Shown here one piece after another: positions 11,001 to 22,340 of a stretch of DNA of 64,000 nucleotides (positions are counted from its first letter, which is position 1; every line of letters starts with the position of its first letter). The notes beneath the pieces are model-generated. The model was not told the origin of the DNA. It searched no databases and saw only the letters and a list, made by a program, of their open reading frames with translations. A program made the translations under genes and the position numbers. Source of the DNA: Tethya wilhelma (lineage: Eukaryota; Porifera; Demospongiae; Tethyida; Tethyidae); NCBI GenBank assembly GCA_964030475.1, contig CAXIPT010000002.1:20015320-20079319 (forward strand), written 5' to 3'.

Positions 11001-12245
11001 ATAGTGGCTTGTACATGTGTAGGGATTTGTTTGATTCTGACTGGAATTGTCATAAGAGATTACTGTAAGTGTATAAATTATACCAATATATCATTGATTA
11101 ATTCTTATTTTACTTTTAAAAAATCAGGTAAAAGTACGTCTAAGTATCGTGAACCCTCTCCAACTAATGGTTTCAATTTTGAAGAGATCCCTCAACCTAC
11201 TGGTGCTAAGTTAGGGGAATCAATTTGTGATTCTATAGCTGGTAAACATCCCTCAATTGCCATGAATGATAATTTATTAGTGGAGGTGCACATGCACGAA
11301 GAAAGGCTTGCAAGTAAAGTATATTACAACAAAGATCTCAAATATAGAGTTGGTGAGCTTGATGTAAACAAAAGCAATATAAGCTGGCGAGGTAATGGAG
11401 AGTTGAATGACTATGGCGAGGGCCAAAGACCTCGTATTGCAGTAAACAGGAGAAATATTGTTGTTGCCGTACATGACTACCGTCATTCTTGGAGGAAGAA
11501 TACCTGCTACTATCGTGTTGGTTCTGTGAATCGGGAGACAAATACTATCAACTGGGGAGAACAAACTGAGTTTGCTGAAGGGCATTCTCCTGATGTAGCC
11601 ATTACAGACACCAGAGTGGTCTTCACATATACCAGTTCTGATGGATATACATACTATCAAGTTGGGAAACTAAATTCTAATGAAACAACTGTGCAGATTG
11701 AGACTGAACCCCAGCCATTTCCCACAAAAACATCACAACTATCTATTGCTGTCAGTAATGTCAACCATACTGATAGAGTGCTTGCAGCTTATTACACTGA
11801 GAAATACATTTGTTGTATCGCTGGGACTTTGAAGGATAATGGGGACATAGAGTGGCAATCTGAGAAACCTCAAACACTCGTACAATCTCCTAAAAATGCT
11901 CCACTAATTGTTAGCATCAACTCTAAGGGATATGTTGTAGTGGTCATCTCTTTTGGCAGATCTCTACGGCAAAAGTTTCACAATATCTTACAATGCCACA
12001 TTGGTCGCATTAAATATAATAGCCTGAATACAGAAGTGGAGTTTACTGAACAAGAAGACAGCCTGCTACAGTATGACAATGGTACATATCCCTCTGTTTG
12101 CATTGATAATGCCAATAACATTGTTGAGGTTCATGTCACTGATGTGCCTAAGGTGTCGAACAGGCTTTTCTGGCATGTGGGGCAGCTATGTGTTAGTGAT
12201 AATTGTGAAACAGATAGTCCACTTTGTACTGTGACATCAGTTTGA
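8023..12245 (+). CDS. Type II receptor: Ig-like/FN3/Cys-rich/Sushi, three TM segments, cytosolic beta-propeller-like domain
   Basis: Nine exons: 8023-8083, 8443-8838, 8995-9273, 9593-9690, 9762-9987, 10048-10341, 10421-10669, 10741-11064 and 11128-12245. All phases agree and give 1014 aa. Order: signal peptide (1-20), Ig-like (21-152), FN3-like (153-245), second FN3-like unit (246-353), Cys-rich module with CIFCYG core (354-451), Sushi (about 460-532), and three hydrophobic helices in one exon (535-642). A cytosolic tail follows, with about six repeats from residue 682 to near the end (P-x-IA-x-N...VEVH...YRVG...I-x-W). Three helices and an extracellular N-terminus place the propeller in the cytosol. 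The same Sushi-3TM-propeller arrangement occurs at 31582-36512. Family name unknown to me; signalling or scaffold role is inference. Confidence 0.82.
8102..8401. repeat. Palindromic (hairpin) insertion in intron 1, flanked by a direct repeat of about 57 bp
   Basis: The arms are 8210-8269 and 8283-8342: 60 bases, one mismatch, 13-bp loop. On either side a segment of about 57 bp (8102-8159 and 8346-8401) is repeated directly with a few changes. This is a near-perfect cruciform-forming sequence inside the first intron of the type II receptor. Confidence 0.85.
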
Positions 12246-13373
12246 ATTTTTTTTCCTGTTAACTTTAATAAGCAATTTAATAATTGCTGTATAGACTACA
12301 TGCACTTGTATTCCCCTAAAATAAAGTGTATTATTAATATTTTGTGCGTGACCACCAGCAATAGTCTGCCATTATTAAAAAATTGTTCACTGACTGTACT
12401 TGCTAGTTTGTTTTGTTTTCTTTTTACATGGTCCTACTTTAATTGTCATAGGTTTTATAAAGTCTTAGGCTACAGTTTTTATATCAAATAATATTATATT
12501 GGAGAAATTTCCATTATTACCTTATGGGGAGATTTTACTTGATCTATAGCTGTCCCATGGGTTAATCATGATCGAGTTTTTTACATGACTTGTACCATGA
12601 TTCAATCACGGAATGGTTTTACCGCACATAGAAGACATTACCATAATTTTATATGGGAACATTTTACAAGAGTACTCTGACCTTGTGTAAAAGCTCCCCA
12701 AATAATAATTATTATTATAGCTGTCTATACTCAAATCTGATCGTGTGTTTGTCCTAGGACATACGTTCCACAATGGTAATATTAATAATTTTATTATTAC
12801 CATTGTGGATTATTACCATATAACTTACATTAAAATGTAAAATTAATGTTAAGTTAGCTGAGAAACAGCCTTCAAAGCAGTATGACAACAGTGACTATCC
12901 CACTGTATGTATTGATGAAAAAATGTAAAATTTTGGAGATTTATGAATCAATAAAGCATTACTACCACATTAATTGGGCAACTTATTCTTGAAACATGTG
13001 TTTAGAGCTCTTGCTGTACACACTTTAGCTAGTATATAGCTTATTAAAGATTTACTATTGGTTTATCAGTAAATGCATGTATTCATGATGTTTAGTTTTA
13101 AACCTTGTCTTTATAATTTATTTTTTGTTCTATCATAGATATTATAGCTATAATATCCATGATTCTATCCTTCCCTGCCTGTTTTATACTTATTGATATG
13201 TTTTCATCAAATTGACTAGAGTTTATTGTTGAAAAGGTTTAATAATTATTGTTTTTATTTGCTTGTTTTATCTCTTTCAAAATAATTAATATACTGATGT
13301 GTGTCAAGTTGTTTGGTAATGACTGTTAATTTTCAAAAGTATTTTTGTGAAAACTGATTATTTTTTCCATTGT
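12246..13373. other. Intergenic, AT-rich; relic of a propeller blade and a small hairpin
   Basis: There is no intact gene. Positions 12768-12808 form a 14-bp-arm hairpin (CCACAATGGTAAT and its complement). About 12850-12990 is a decayed plus-strand copy of a terminal propeller repeat, matching the relic at 1690-1830. The downstream part matches 1840-2080 in pieces, so this is one arm of an old segmental duplication. Confidence 0.5.
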
Positions 13374-14232
13374 CTACAGTTGTATGGGATTATACGATTT
13401 GTTTTGTTCCAGGATGTAATTTTCATCACTATCTTCATATTCACATCCTGCTGGCAATGTTGTTTTGTTATCTTTATCCTTACCCATGGTGGTTGTGGGT
13501 ATTGCTAAAGACTGTGAAGTTGATTTGCTGGCAGTTTTGTGTTTGCTCTTATACTTTGATATGAAGACTGCTGTCAGACTTGCCATCACAATTCCAATAG
13601 TAAAAGAGAGTATTGAAGTGCACAAAACTAATATTGTAGTTAACACACTGGATATCCCTGTACAGTAATTATTGACAGATGGTGTGTTGTAAAACAGAAA
13701 AGCACAATATGTGCCACATACTGAACATACCGTTTTGGTTTATTAGAGTTGCTTCCAAATTTAAACATGGTAGTGTCTCTCCACTCCAGTGTCCATCTCC
13801 TTGGCATTCCCTCTGGTTACATTGATGGTTGCCATGGCAATTACTGTATCCTGGTACTTGGTAGTCTCCATTACAGATGTAGTATGCTCTAGACCCAAAT
13901 GTTGTACCATTGTAACACACCAGACCATTGGGGAGTGGGAGACTGCCAACCGAATCTGCTGTACACTGGGGGGCTAGAAAATTATCTATACTTGGGTTTG
14001 AATGCACAAGCTCCATTGCATCACAAGCTGTATAAAGCACAAATATACATGTAATTTATGACATCAAAATTATTGAAGTATTACTTGTGCTAAAGCTGCC
14101 ATGTACTATAAATCCATAATAGCCCATAATAGCTATTGATGCTGAGTAACAGTACTTGATTTCATCTTCCAATTGAGGTAAAACAACAATAGCTCGGCCA
14201 TCTCTATTTGCCTGTACAAGTGAAAGACAAGT
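13374..14232 (-). CDS. Partial type I receptor: C-terminal Cys-rich piece, Sushi, TM and tyrosine tail
   Basis: Exons: part of a Cys-rich module exon (14085 up to the N at 14233), Sushi 13731-14027 and TM/tail 13374-13657. The splice phases join cleanly (phase 1 throughout). The tail has a helix of about 22 residues followed by CEYEDSDENYILEQNKSYNP and a final IQL, giving YxxPhi-type motifs comparable to the tail at 2082. Upstream exons are missing: after the N the sequence is unrelated. Because 13742-14232 is base-identical to 2585-3075, the missing upstream exons are probably those now placed at 2585-4616. Confidence 0.65.
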
Positions 14233-14233
14233 N

Positions 14234-14594
14234 TGTCTACACTTTAACATCCAAATAATAATTATTCCCCCTGAAATAATTTTGTGTGACCAGCTGACTG
14301 GCAATCGCCAGAATTTATTTGTTTGCTGACTGTACATGTTACAATTATATATTATAGCTAAATAATTAGTATAAGTTAGTGTCATTATACCCTGCTTTGT
14401 CATTGCTAGAATTTAGTATTATATATTTTGTGTCTTTAGTGATAGCTGATAGATCTGGTCATAATAATTTTGTTGCTTTTTGAGTTTATGCTGTAATCAT
14501 AACATACCTGATTATCAACATTTATAATAAGCGTGGGTGGTCTGCAGTACTCATCCTAAACAGAGCACACCATTTAGCATGTGAAGATTGCAGC
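14234..14594. other. Intergenic, nothing recognised
   Basis: AT-rich sequence between the N at 14233 and the start of the RFC1-like exon. The segment just before 14595 (cagagcacaccatttagcat) resembles the sequence before the true RFC1 start at 46733, consistent with a duplicated promoter. Confidence 0.4.
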
Positions 14595-14836
14595 ATGGAT
14601 ATCAGAGAACTACTTAAGAGACAGGCTAGAAAAAATGAAGAGAAATACAAGGTAGTCTTTGTAATCCTGCCTAGTATGTATACGGTGTCTTGCAACTAGA
14701 CAAACCTGTGCCTGACAGCCTCTGTCACACCACATCAGTACCCTAGCTATATTTGGGTTGTTTCCCCATTTAAGAATCACGAAATATGCTGACTCAGCTA
14801 TTAGCATGCATGCATGTAGGAGGGTTTTTTTATTTC

Positions 14837-16165
14837 CTAGTCTCCCTGGTCTCTCCCTGTCTCCCTGTCTCTTATGTCTCCCTGGTCTCCCTATCTCCAT
14901 GTCTCCTATGTCTCCCTTATCTCACTGTCTCTTATGTCTCCCTGTCCTCCCTGTCTCTTACGTCTCCCTGTCTCCCTGTCTCCCTGGTCTCCCTGGTCTC
15001 CCTGGTCTCCCTGGTCTCCCTGTCTCCCAGTCTCTTATGTCTCCCTGGTCTCTGTGGTCTCCCTTGTCTCCCTGGTCTCCTTACGTCTCCCTGTCTCCCT
15101 GGTCCCCTATGTCTCCCTGGTCTCCCTGGTCTCCTTACGTCTCCCTGGTCTCCCTGGTCTCTGTTGTCTCCCTGGTCTCCTTAAGTCTCCCAGTCTCACT
15201 GGTTCCCTATGTCTCCCTGGTCTCCCTGGTCTCCCTGGTCTCCCTTGTCTCCCTGGTCTCCTTATGTCTCCCTGGTCTCCCTGTCTCTTACGTCTCCCAG
15301 TCTCCCTGGTCTCTGTTGTCTCCCTGGTCTCCTTAAGTCTCCCAGTCTCTCTGTCTCTTATGGCTCCCTTGTCTCCCTGGTCTCCCTGTCTCTTACGTCT
15401 CTCTGTCTCCCTGGTCTCCCTTGTCTCCCTGGTCTCCTTATGTCTCCCTGGTCTCCCTGTCTCTTACGTCTCCTGGTCTCCCTGGTCTCTGTTGTCTCCC
15501 TGGTCTCCTTAAGTCTCCCAGTCTCTCTGTCTCTTATGGCTCCCTTGTCTCCTTGGTCTCACTGTCTCTTACGTCTCTCTGTCTCTCTGGTCTCCCTGGT
15601 CTCCTAATGTCTCCCTGTCTCCCAGTCTCTTGTGTCTCCCTGGTCTCTGTGGTCTCCCTGTCTCCCTGGTTTCCCTGTCTCTTACGTCTCCCGGTCTCCC
15701 TGGTCTCCCTGGTCTCCCTGGTCTCCCTGGTCTCCTTACGTTTCCCTGTCTCTTACGTCTCCTTAGTCTCCCTGGTCTCCCTGGTCTCCCTGGTCTCCCT
15801 GATCTCCCTGGTCTCCTTACGTTTCCCTGTCTCTTACGTCTCCTTAGTCTCCCTGGTCTCTCTGGTCTCTTATGTCTCCCCGGTCTCCCTGATCTCCCTG
15901 TCTCTTATGTCTCCCTGGTCCCCTTATGTCTCCCTGTCTCTTATGTCTCCCTGGTCCCCTTATGTCTCCCTGTTTCTTATGTCTCCCTGGTCCCCTTATG
16001 TCTCCCTGTCTCTTATGTCTCCCTGGTCCCCTTATGTCTTCCTGTCTCTTATGTCTCCCTGGTCCCCTTATGTCTCCCTGTCTCTTATGTCTTCCTGGTC
16101 TCGAGCTACCTGGTCTCTTGTTCTCCTATGTCTCCCTGGTCTCCTGGTCTTCTTTGTCTCCCGGA
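14837..16165 (+). repeat. Left minisatellite arm, 9-bp unit GTCTCCCTG
   Basis: Tandem array of about 1.3 kb built on GTCTCCCTG with interspersed variants (GTCTCTTAC/T, GTCCCCTTAT). Higher-order order is visible, for example a 36-bp block repeated about five times at 15905-16085. Because 9 is a multiple of 3, long spurious open frames (SPWSLVSL...) appear in several frames and are not genes. Confidence 0.9.
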
Positions 16166-16654
16166 ATGGGTAAACATCATTAGCATAACTATAGATTGAG
16201 CATATGAAAACAAACAACCTACTCAGGCATAACCTTTAAGATGTGCTTCAAAGGATGCTAAGCCATGGAGGGCCCTTGTCATATCGTCCACATCTCGAGT
16301 TTGTGGCCCCTGTCTGCCCCCCTCATCACATCTGAGTCACCAAACTTGAAAACATTCAGCTTGCTGCATGGTCTACAGCTTCTTAATCACATGCATATGG
16401 TGTTATGTGACAAAAACTGCTCAGTTCATCTTTAAGCATAATGCTGCTTGCAGCACTTTGTTTCATCTGGGTCCATTATTGCAAATTTCATGACAGGGAG
16501 AAACCATGAGAGGGAGGAAACAAAATAGTTATTTTTTCATGACATTAAAGTCAATTAGAAAACAGTATGGCAACATAATCCCTTCATCAAAACCTTTTGA
16601 ATTCAGCATTAGAAAATGCTAGTATAAGTGTTTAACTGGGTGGAAAGGACATCT

Positions 16655-18035
16655 TCATATAGGAGACCAAGGAGACAAGGAGACCAAAGAGACCTAGGAG
16701 ACTATAAGACACAGGAGAGACTAGGAGACTAGGGAGACCAGAAAGACAGAGAGACAGGGAGACTAGGAGATTAGGGAGACAGGGAGACCAGGGAGACCAG
16801 GGAGACATAGGGGACCAGGGAGACAGGTAGACATAAGAGACAGGGAGACCAGGGAGACAGGGAGACAAAGTAGATCAGGGAGACAGGGAGATAAAGGAGA
16901 CCAGAGAGACCAGGGAGACCAGGGAGACAAAGGAGACCAGGGAGACGTAGGGGACCAGGGAGACAGGGAGACGTAAGAGACAGGGAGACCAGGGAGACAA
17001 AGGAGACCAGAGAGACCAGGGAGACAAAGAGACCGGGGAGACTAGGGAGACGCAGGGGACCAGGGAGACGTAAGAGACAGGGAGACCAGGGAGACTAGGA
17101 GACCAGGGAGACATAGGGGACCAGGGAGACAGGGAGACTTAAGAGACAGGGAGACCAGGGAGATAGGGAGATAAAAGAGACCAGAGAGACCAGGGAGACC
17201 AGGGAGACCAGGGAGACAAAGGAGACCAGGGAGACTAGGGAGACATAGGGGACCAGGGAGACAGGGAGACGTAAGAGACAGGGAGACCAGGGAGACCAGA
17301 GAGACCAGGGAGACAAAGGAGACCAGGGAGACTAGGGAGACGCTGGGGACCAGGGAGACAGGGAGACGTAAGAGACAGGGAGACCAGGGAGACTAGGAGA
17401 CCAGGGAGACATAGGGGACCAGGGAGACTTAAGAGACAGGGAGACCAGGGAGACAGGGAGATAAAGGAGACCAGAGAGACCAGGGAGACCAGGGAGACAA
17501 AGGAGACCAGGGAGACTAGGGAGACGTAGGGGACCAGGGAGACAGGGAGACGTAAGAGACAGGGAGACCAGGGAGACAGGGAGACCAGAGAGACCAGAGA
17601 GACCAGAGAGACCAGGGAGACAAAGGAGACCAGGGAGACTAGGGAGACGCTGGGGACCAGGGAGACAGGGAGACGTAAGAGACAGGGAGACCAGGGAGAC
17701 TAGGAGACCAGGGAGACATAGGGGACCAGGGAGACTTAAGAGACAGGGAGACCAGGGAGACAGGGAGATAAAGGAGACCAGAGAGACCAGGGAGACTAGG
17801 GAGACGTAGGGGACCAGGGAGACGTAAGAGACAGGGAGACCAGGGAGACAGGGAGACAAAGGAGACCAGAGAGACCAGAGAGACCAGGGAGACAAAGGAG
17901 ACCAGGGAGACTAGGGAGACGCAGGGGACCAGGGAGACAGGGAGACCAGGGAGACTAGGAGACCAGGGAGACATAGGGGACAGGGAGACCAGGGAGACCA
18001 GGGAGACTCTGGGGAGACTCTAGGGAGGCAAAGAA
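16655..18035 (-). repeat. Right minisatellite arm, inverted copy of the 9-bp array
   Basis: Tandem array of CAGGGAGAC and variants, the reverse complement of the left arm. It has its own higher-order blocks, such as a segment containing CAGGGAGACGTAAGAGACAG repeated many times. The arms are similar in unit but not collinear, suggesting independent expansion or contraction. Confidence 0.9.
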
Positions 18036-18828
18036 GACTAGAAAAAAAAACTACACACATGCATGATAATAGCTGAGTCAGCATATTTCGTGATTCTTAA
18101 ATGGGGAAACAACCTATATTTGTGTGGAATATATTTGTGTAGTCTCGCGGGCCAGACCTTCTTTGTTAGTGGGTGGGGTAGGGGGGAGGGGGGATTATTA
18201 AGTGTAATCATACGTACGGTAGTACGTATAGTAGGAATGGGCCTAATGTCCCATAGGCACAATACAAAATGTTTATGATCATAAAAATTTAACCAAACAA
18301 AATTGAGTCTTCAAACTTGCTCAGAGGCTCTCACTGACAGATTATCAACTGCATGCAAGGCCTAAAACTCACAGAAACTTTTCTCTGCACTCGTAGAGAG
18401 AGCTGGTGGGAAGCCACAATAATGCCATTTTTGTTCTGCTAACGTACGTACGTACGTACTTACTTCCTAACTGACTTACTTGAAAAGCATTTCCAGAGAA
18501 CCAGAATGTGTTGAGCCAACTCTGACAGCACAAAGTAAGTTCTTTTCATAGGTACTACATTCCTTGATACTCGTTTTAATCACAAATAAGCCTAAACAAA
18601 AACTAGAAAGCTTTGAAACTGAGAGTATAAATTCATGTACTTGAATGTAGCCATCTTCTTGTAGAGTTCAAAGGTCGTTGATTATCCACGTGGCATTATT
18701 ATGCGCATGCGCATTAGCTACCCTAGCAGCCAATGTATATAGCTTCTACTCAGATAACTTTTTGTAGGGACTAACCAGTCTCTAATAGTCTCCTCACTGT
18801 AGTGTTGAAAAAAGTGAATGAACAAGTA

Positions 18829-19209
18829 GTAAAAATTTCAAAAAATAAGCAGTGTAGGAATGGGCAGTGCGGTAAAAAGTATTGGAACAAGGCATGGTCT
18901 CAATTTCGGCACATGACTACTTCATTTTTGTGCCCAAGTCTTGGCCAGTAATTTAATCCTGCCTGCCATAGTTTGTTCCACTTATTAGCTAAGTGATAAG
19001 ATTGGTAGAAATTTGAACCATTAGTATGTGATCCATACTGATTAGCTATTCAAGTATACAGATCATTCTGTGAACCATTTACGACAATTAGCAATGAGGG
19101 ATCAAAAATGAAAATGAAGTAGTCATGTGCCGAAATTGAGGCCATCCTTGTTCCAATACTTTTTACCGCACTGCCCATTCCTACACTGCTTATTTTTTGA
19201 AATTTTTAC
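18829..19209. mobile_element. Tc1/mariner-like MITE, 381 bp
   Basis: The inverted repeats begin GTAAAAATTTC at 18829 and end with its complement at 19209. The first 64 bases are identical and similarity extends to about 105 bases per arm. TA lies on both sides (18827-18828 and 19210-19211). An inner motif CAGTGCGGTAAAAAGTATTG resembles Tc1-family ends. It has no coding capacity, and lies in intron 1 of the partial RFC1 copy, ending about 37 bp before exon 2. Confidence 0.8.
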
Positions 19210-20036
19210 TATAATTATAATCATTGAGATTTGTTGTTGTGCATAGGTCCCTGTAATCATTGATGATGATGATGATGATGACTTTAAGGACTCAGCAATT
19301 GTCAAAAAGAAGCCAAAGACTTCTCCTGAGAAAGCAGTGAAAAGGAAGAGGACAAGAAGACAAAGGATCATTGAGGAGTCAGGTATATACAGGGTTGATA
19401 ATATTTAAATGCTCAGTACAAATGTCTGCCAATGTCTCTTCTGGTTTCATGCTCTCTTCTCTGTGTGTAGACTCTGAAGATGACATCTCTCTCAAGAAGA
19501 GAAAGATAGTGAAAACCTCACCCACATCTACTAAGACCACTCCTACTAAGTTCAATGAGCCGTCTACCAAGGGGAAGGGTACTCCAGGGAAGGAGAAAGA
19601 GAAGAAATCATCCACTCCTTCAAAGATGAACGAAAAGACAAAGAACAAACCCATCCTGACACTCACAGACTTCTTTGGGTCAGCTCCAATCAAACGTAGC
19701 AAACCCTCCAAGCCAGCAGCTGTCCAGGAAAGAAAGGTGTCCTCCACCACCATGGAGCTGAGAGAGGGAGGTGAAGAAGAAGAGATAGAGGCCATCCCAG
19801 AGTCCCCTGTGGATGTCCTCATGCAGAGCATCGATGATGAGGCCATTGCCAAGGCACTGCAGGAGGAGGAGGAGATGGAGATGAGGAAAGAAAAGGTGTG
19901 TTGAGTGTAATGGTGAAGGACTCAGGTGAATATGGTTGATATTCTGACTTCAGGAGAAGGAGGTTCATCAAGATGAAGAATTTACAAGGACACTAGCCAA
20001 ACTGGATGAGAGAAAGACAACCATGTCAAATGTAAN

Positions 20037-20070
<34 letters not shown>

Positions 20071-21275
20071 CATCAAACTTATAATAACAGTGAATTAGCT
20101 AGGAACATATTATTTTATATGTTGTTATGATTTCAGAAGTCCAGTTGCATTAAGCTTGCCATTGCATATCAATATATAGCATTATATACAGTTTTAGTCC
20201 CCCAAAGAGGACAACAACTTTCGGAATGCATATGCATGCCCGTAGTAGCTGGTTAGGGCATGCAGTTGCATTTTAAAGCATGCAGATATGAAAATAGTGA
20301 ACAAGGATTATGTTTTTATTATTGCAAAAGTCACAAAAGCTGTCACAAATCATTTTCCTTACATTATAGTTGAAGTGCCCTAATAAGGACAGTAACTTTT
20401 CATGTGCCCAATTAGGGCAGTTCCATTTATAGCGTGAAAGTGAAACACATGCAGATCCAGGCATGCTATCATCATCTCTCCATGGTGTCACAAAGCCTTG
20501 CCCTTATACACAACCATGGTAGTGCAATTGTATTATGATCATGACTGCATATTATGTATTATAGCATGACTCAACTCAATCAAATAAGTAATGATTAGTC
20601 TATTATAGTCATACAGCATTGTTTGCCAGTGAGTTGCCACCTCCCATTGATTGTTGTTAGATGGACTGTTTTAAAATTAACATATAGGCAGCAAAAATCA
20701 ATGTACCTTACCTTCTGATGTTACAGTGATGTAAAGACCACTTCATTACATGTACGGTTGCATTTACAATGATAATATACTGTACAGATGACTAGCTTGG
20801 TTAGGGATATATGTTAGGATTGTTATCATAATCATGTAGACACAACTTGATTGACAGAGACCAATACCCTATATACTGATCAAGTTTCCTTTTCGACATC
20901 AAAGCAATTCCTTCCAATTCCAACTTCCAATTCCGGGATTATACACTATAGCCTCACAAAGAATTTTCCTCACATCTATAGCTAGTACGTTGAAGTGCCC
21001 TATAGCGAGGTTGCATTTAAAAGCATTATCACTAACTAGCTGTAACCCGTAAGTTTAAGTTGATATTTTACATGAACTCATTATTTTAATCGGATTCGAC
21101 CCATAATAATATTATTATTGCATCTATTGTAATCTAGCACTTAGTCTAGTTCAAATGTCACAATATAACTTTAGTTACTCAGCACTGGCTGGACTATATA
21201 TAGGATATAAAAAAAAAAAGCACGAGAATCTGAAACAGTAGGCAATTGAGCAACAAAATAAAAGCATCAACATGA
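20037..21275. other. Intergenic; CA microsatellite then nothing recognised
   Basis: The N at 20036 runs into a (CA)n tract to about 20068. The rest is AT-rich unique sequence with no supported gene, RNA or clear repeat structure. Confidence 0.5.
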
Positions 21276-22340
21276 TCATATATAGGCTTGGTAGTAATTA
21301 TAAAGTTGATGCTTGTGGGATAGCAGTGCTCTGTTGTTGCTGATGGCCATGAGGTGCATGGTATTGGTGGCTGTACACCTGTAAGACGAAAGTTTCTTCC
21401 TAGTGTGATGTGCTACAGGGGGACCAAAAGATGTCGATGTTGGTTTCGACTTCAAACCCAGGCACTCCATCTTTACTCTGATATCTAATAGACAAACGAT
21501 TGTCAATGTCCTCATCACCACTCTAAGTAGCTACATCACCTTCTTTGCCCAATGTGACAAGTCGTACAGTTACAGTGGTTAAGTGTGAAGTTAAGTCGTA
21601 GTGCTGTTAATTTTAAAAGTTGGGTATTTTCGTACTCTTGACAAAAGACAGAGTATTCATCTTGCTGAGCACACAAATCTATAGTCAATCTCAGATCAGT
21701 TAGGATGACCTCAGGATTCTCACGACAGATAGCTAGAAGATAGTCGGTCTGTCACTGTCCATTGGCTCACCAATCAAGCAGCGGAGGTCCACAGAAACTT
21801 GATCAGTATCAGACTGAGAGGGTAGTGATATGGACTGCTGCCATCATAATTCACAGGCTTAGCATCTGAGGATTGCTGCAGACTAACCCTAACTTGAACA
21901 GAATGGTGGGCACTATTTCTTGAAGAGTTCTTTACAGCAACAGTCTTGCTATTCTTGAGTCTTCCAATTCTGAGCCTTCTTCTCTTAGATTTTTATACCT
22001 ACAGTATTATTGTCCTTCTTGGCCACTACTTCGATATTTGCAGTCATTTTGGGTCAGAACAAAGAGACAGAGAGGCCATTGGCACATGTTGGCAGTTCAG
22101 TTTCTTGGTCAAGTTCCACTCAGTGACTCAGTGACATAAGTTGAGGCCTCAGACAGTTGGAGTCCTTCCTCTTGTATAGCAACAAGGGTAGACAAAGGGA
22201 AGCCAGTCCTTTGAAGGGGCTTGAGCTGTCCTTCGATCACAACAACTGAGATCAACTCACTAGCAGGGGCTAACATATCATGTTTGAGTCCTTATGGCAC
22301 AAGCCAGAGCACAGCGCTATTAAAATATTGCGATCCTGCA
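21276..22340 (-). pseudogene. Fragmentary minus-strand coding remnant, unknown family
   Basis: The minus strand has several coding-like pieces in different frames separated by stops. Examples are a piece containing CLIGEPMDSDRP, followed after a frame break by DYLLAICRENPEVILTDLRL, and a segment with IEVVAKKDNNTVGIKI. The pieces read in a consistent direction and look like decayed extracellular-domain sequence (possibly a Calx-beta-like or similar repeat), but I cannot name the family. It could instead be unannotated exons with errors. Confidence 0.3.

Larger units (their letters stand above)
14756..18114. mobile_element. Foldback-type DNA element: 48-bp perfect TIRs, opposing minisatellite arms, 8-bp TSD
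   Basis: Terminal inverted repeats 14756-14803 and 18067-18114 are identical for 48 bases (outer end GGTTGTTTCCCC). The element is flanked on both sides by TATATTTG (14748-14755 and 18115-18122), an 8-bp target-site duplication. Inside the TIRs lie two long arrays of a 9-bp unit in opposite orientation, around a unique middle of about 490 bp (16166-16654) without a convincing ORF. This is the layout of foldback elements (long inverted repeats built of short tandem repeats). An 8-bp duplication would fit mobilisation by an hAT- or P-like transposase; that is inference, since no transposase is present. Confidence 0.85.
14595..20031 (+). pseudogene. Duplicated 5' end of RFC1 (exons 1-4), truncated
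   Basis: Exons 14595-14651, 19247-19382, 19471-19895 and 19954-20031 have exactly the lengths and phases of RFC1 exons 1-4 at 46733-48361 (57, 136, 425 and 78 nt), and are open throughout (232 codons). They encode MDIRELL..., an acidic run, a Lys-rich segment, the TLTDFFG motif and the SPVDVLMQSIDDEAIAKAL segment. After 20031 a splice donor and an N lead into a CA repeat; no BRCT or AAA exon follows before the next receptor gene. Exon 1 differs from the full gene at 6 of 19 residues, so this is a diverged copy rather than the same allele. The enlarged first intron (4.6 kb) holds two mobile elements. Confidence 0.7.

Noticed and set aside
14758..17974. Many long open frames rich in Ser-Pro-Trp-Leu-Val
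   Set aside because: They are in-frame readings of a 9-bp minisatellite in both orientations. Nothing codon-like or splice-like supports them, and they lie inside a mobile element.
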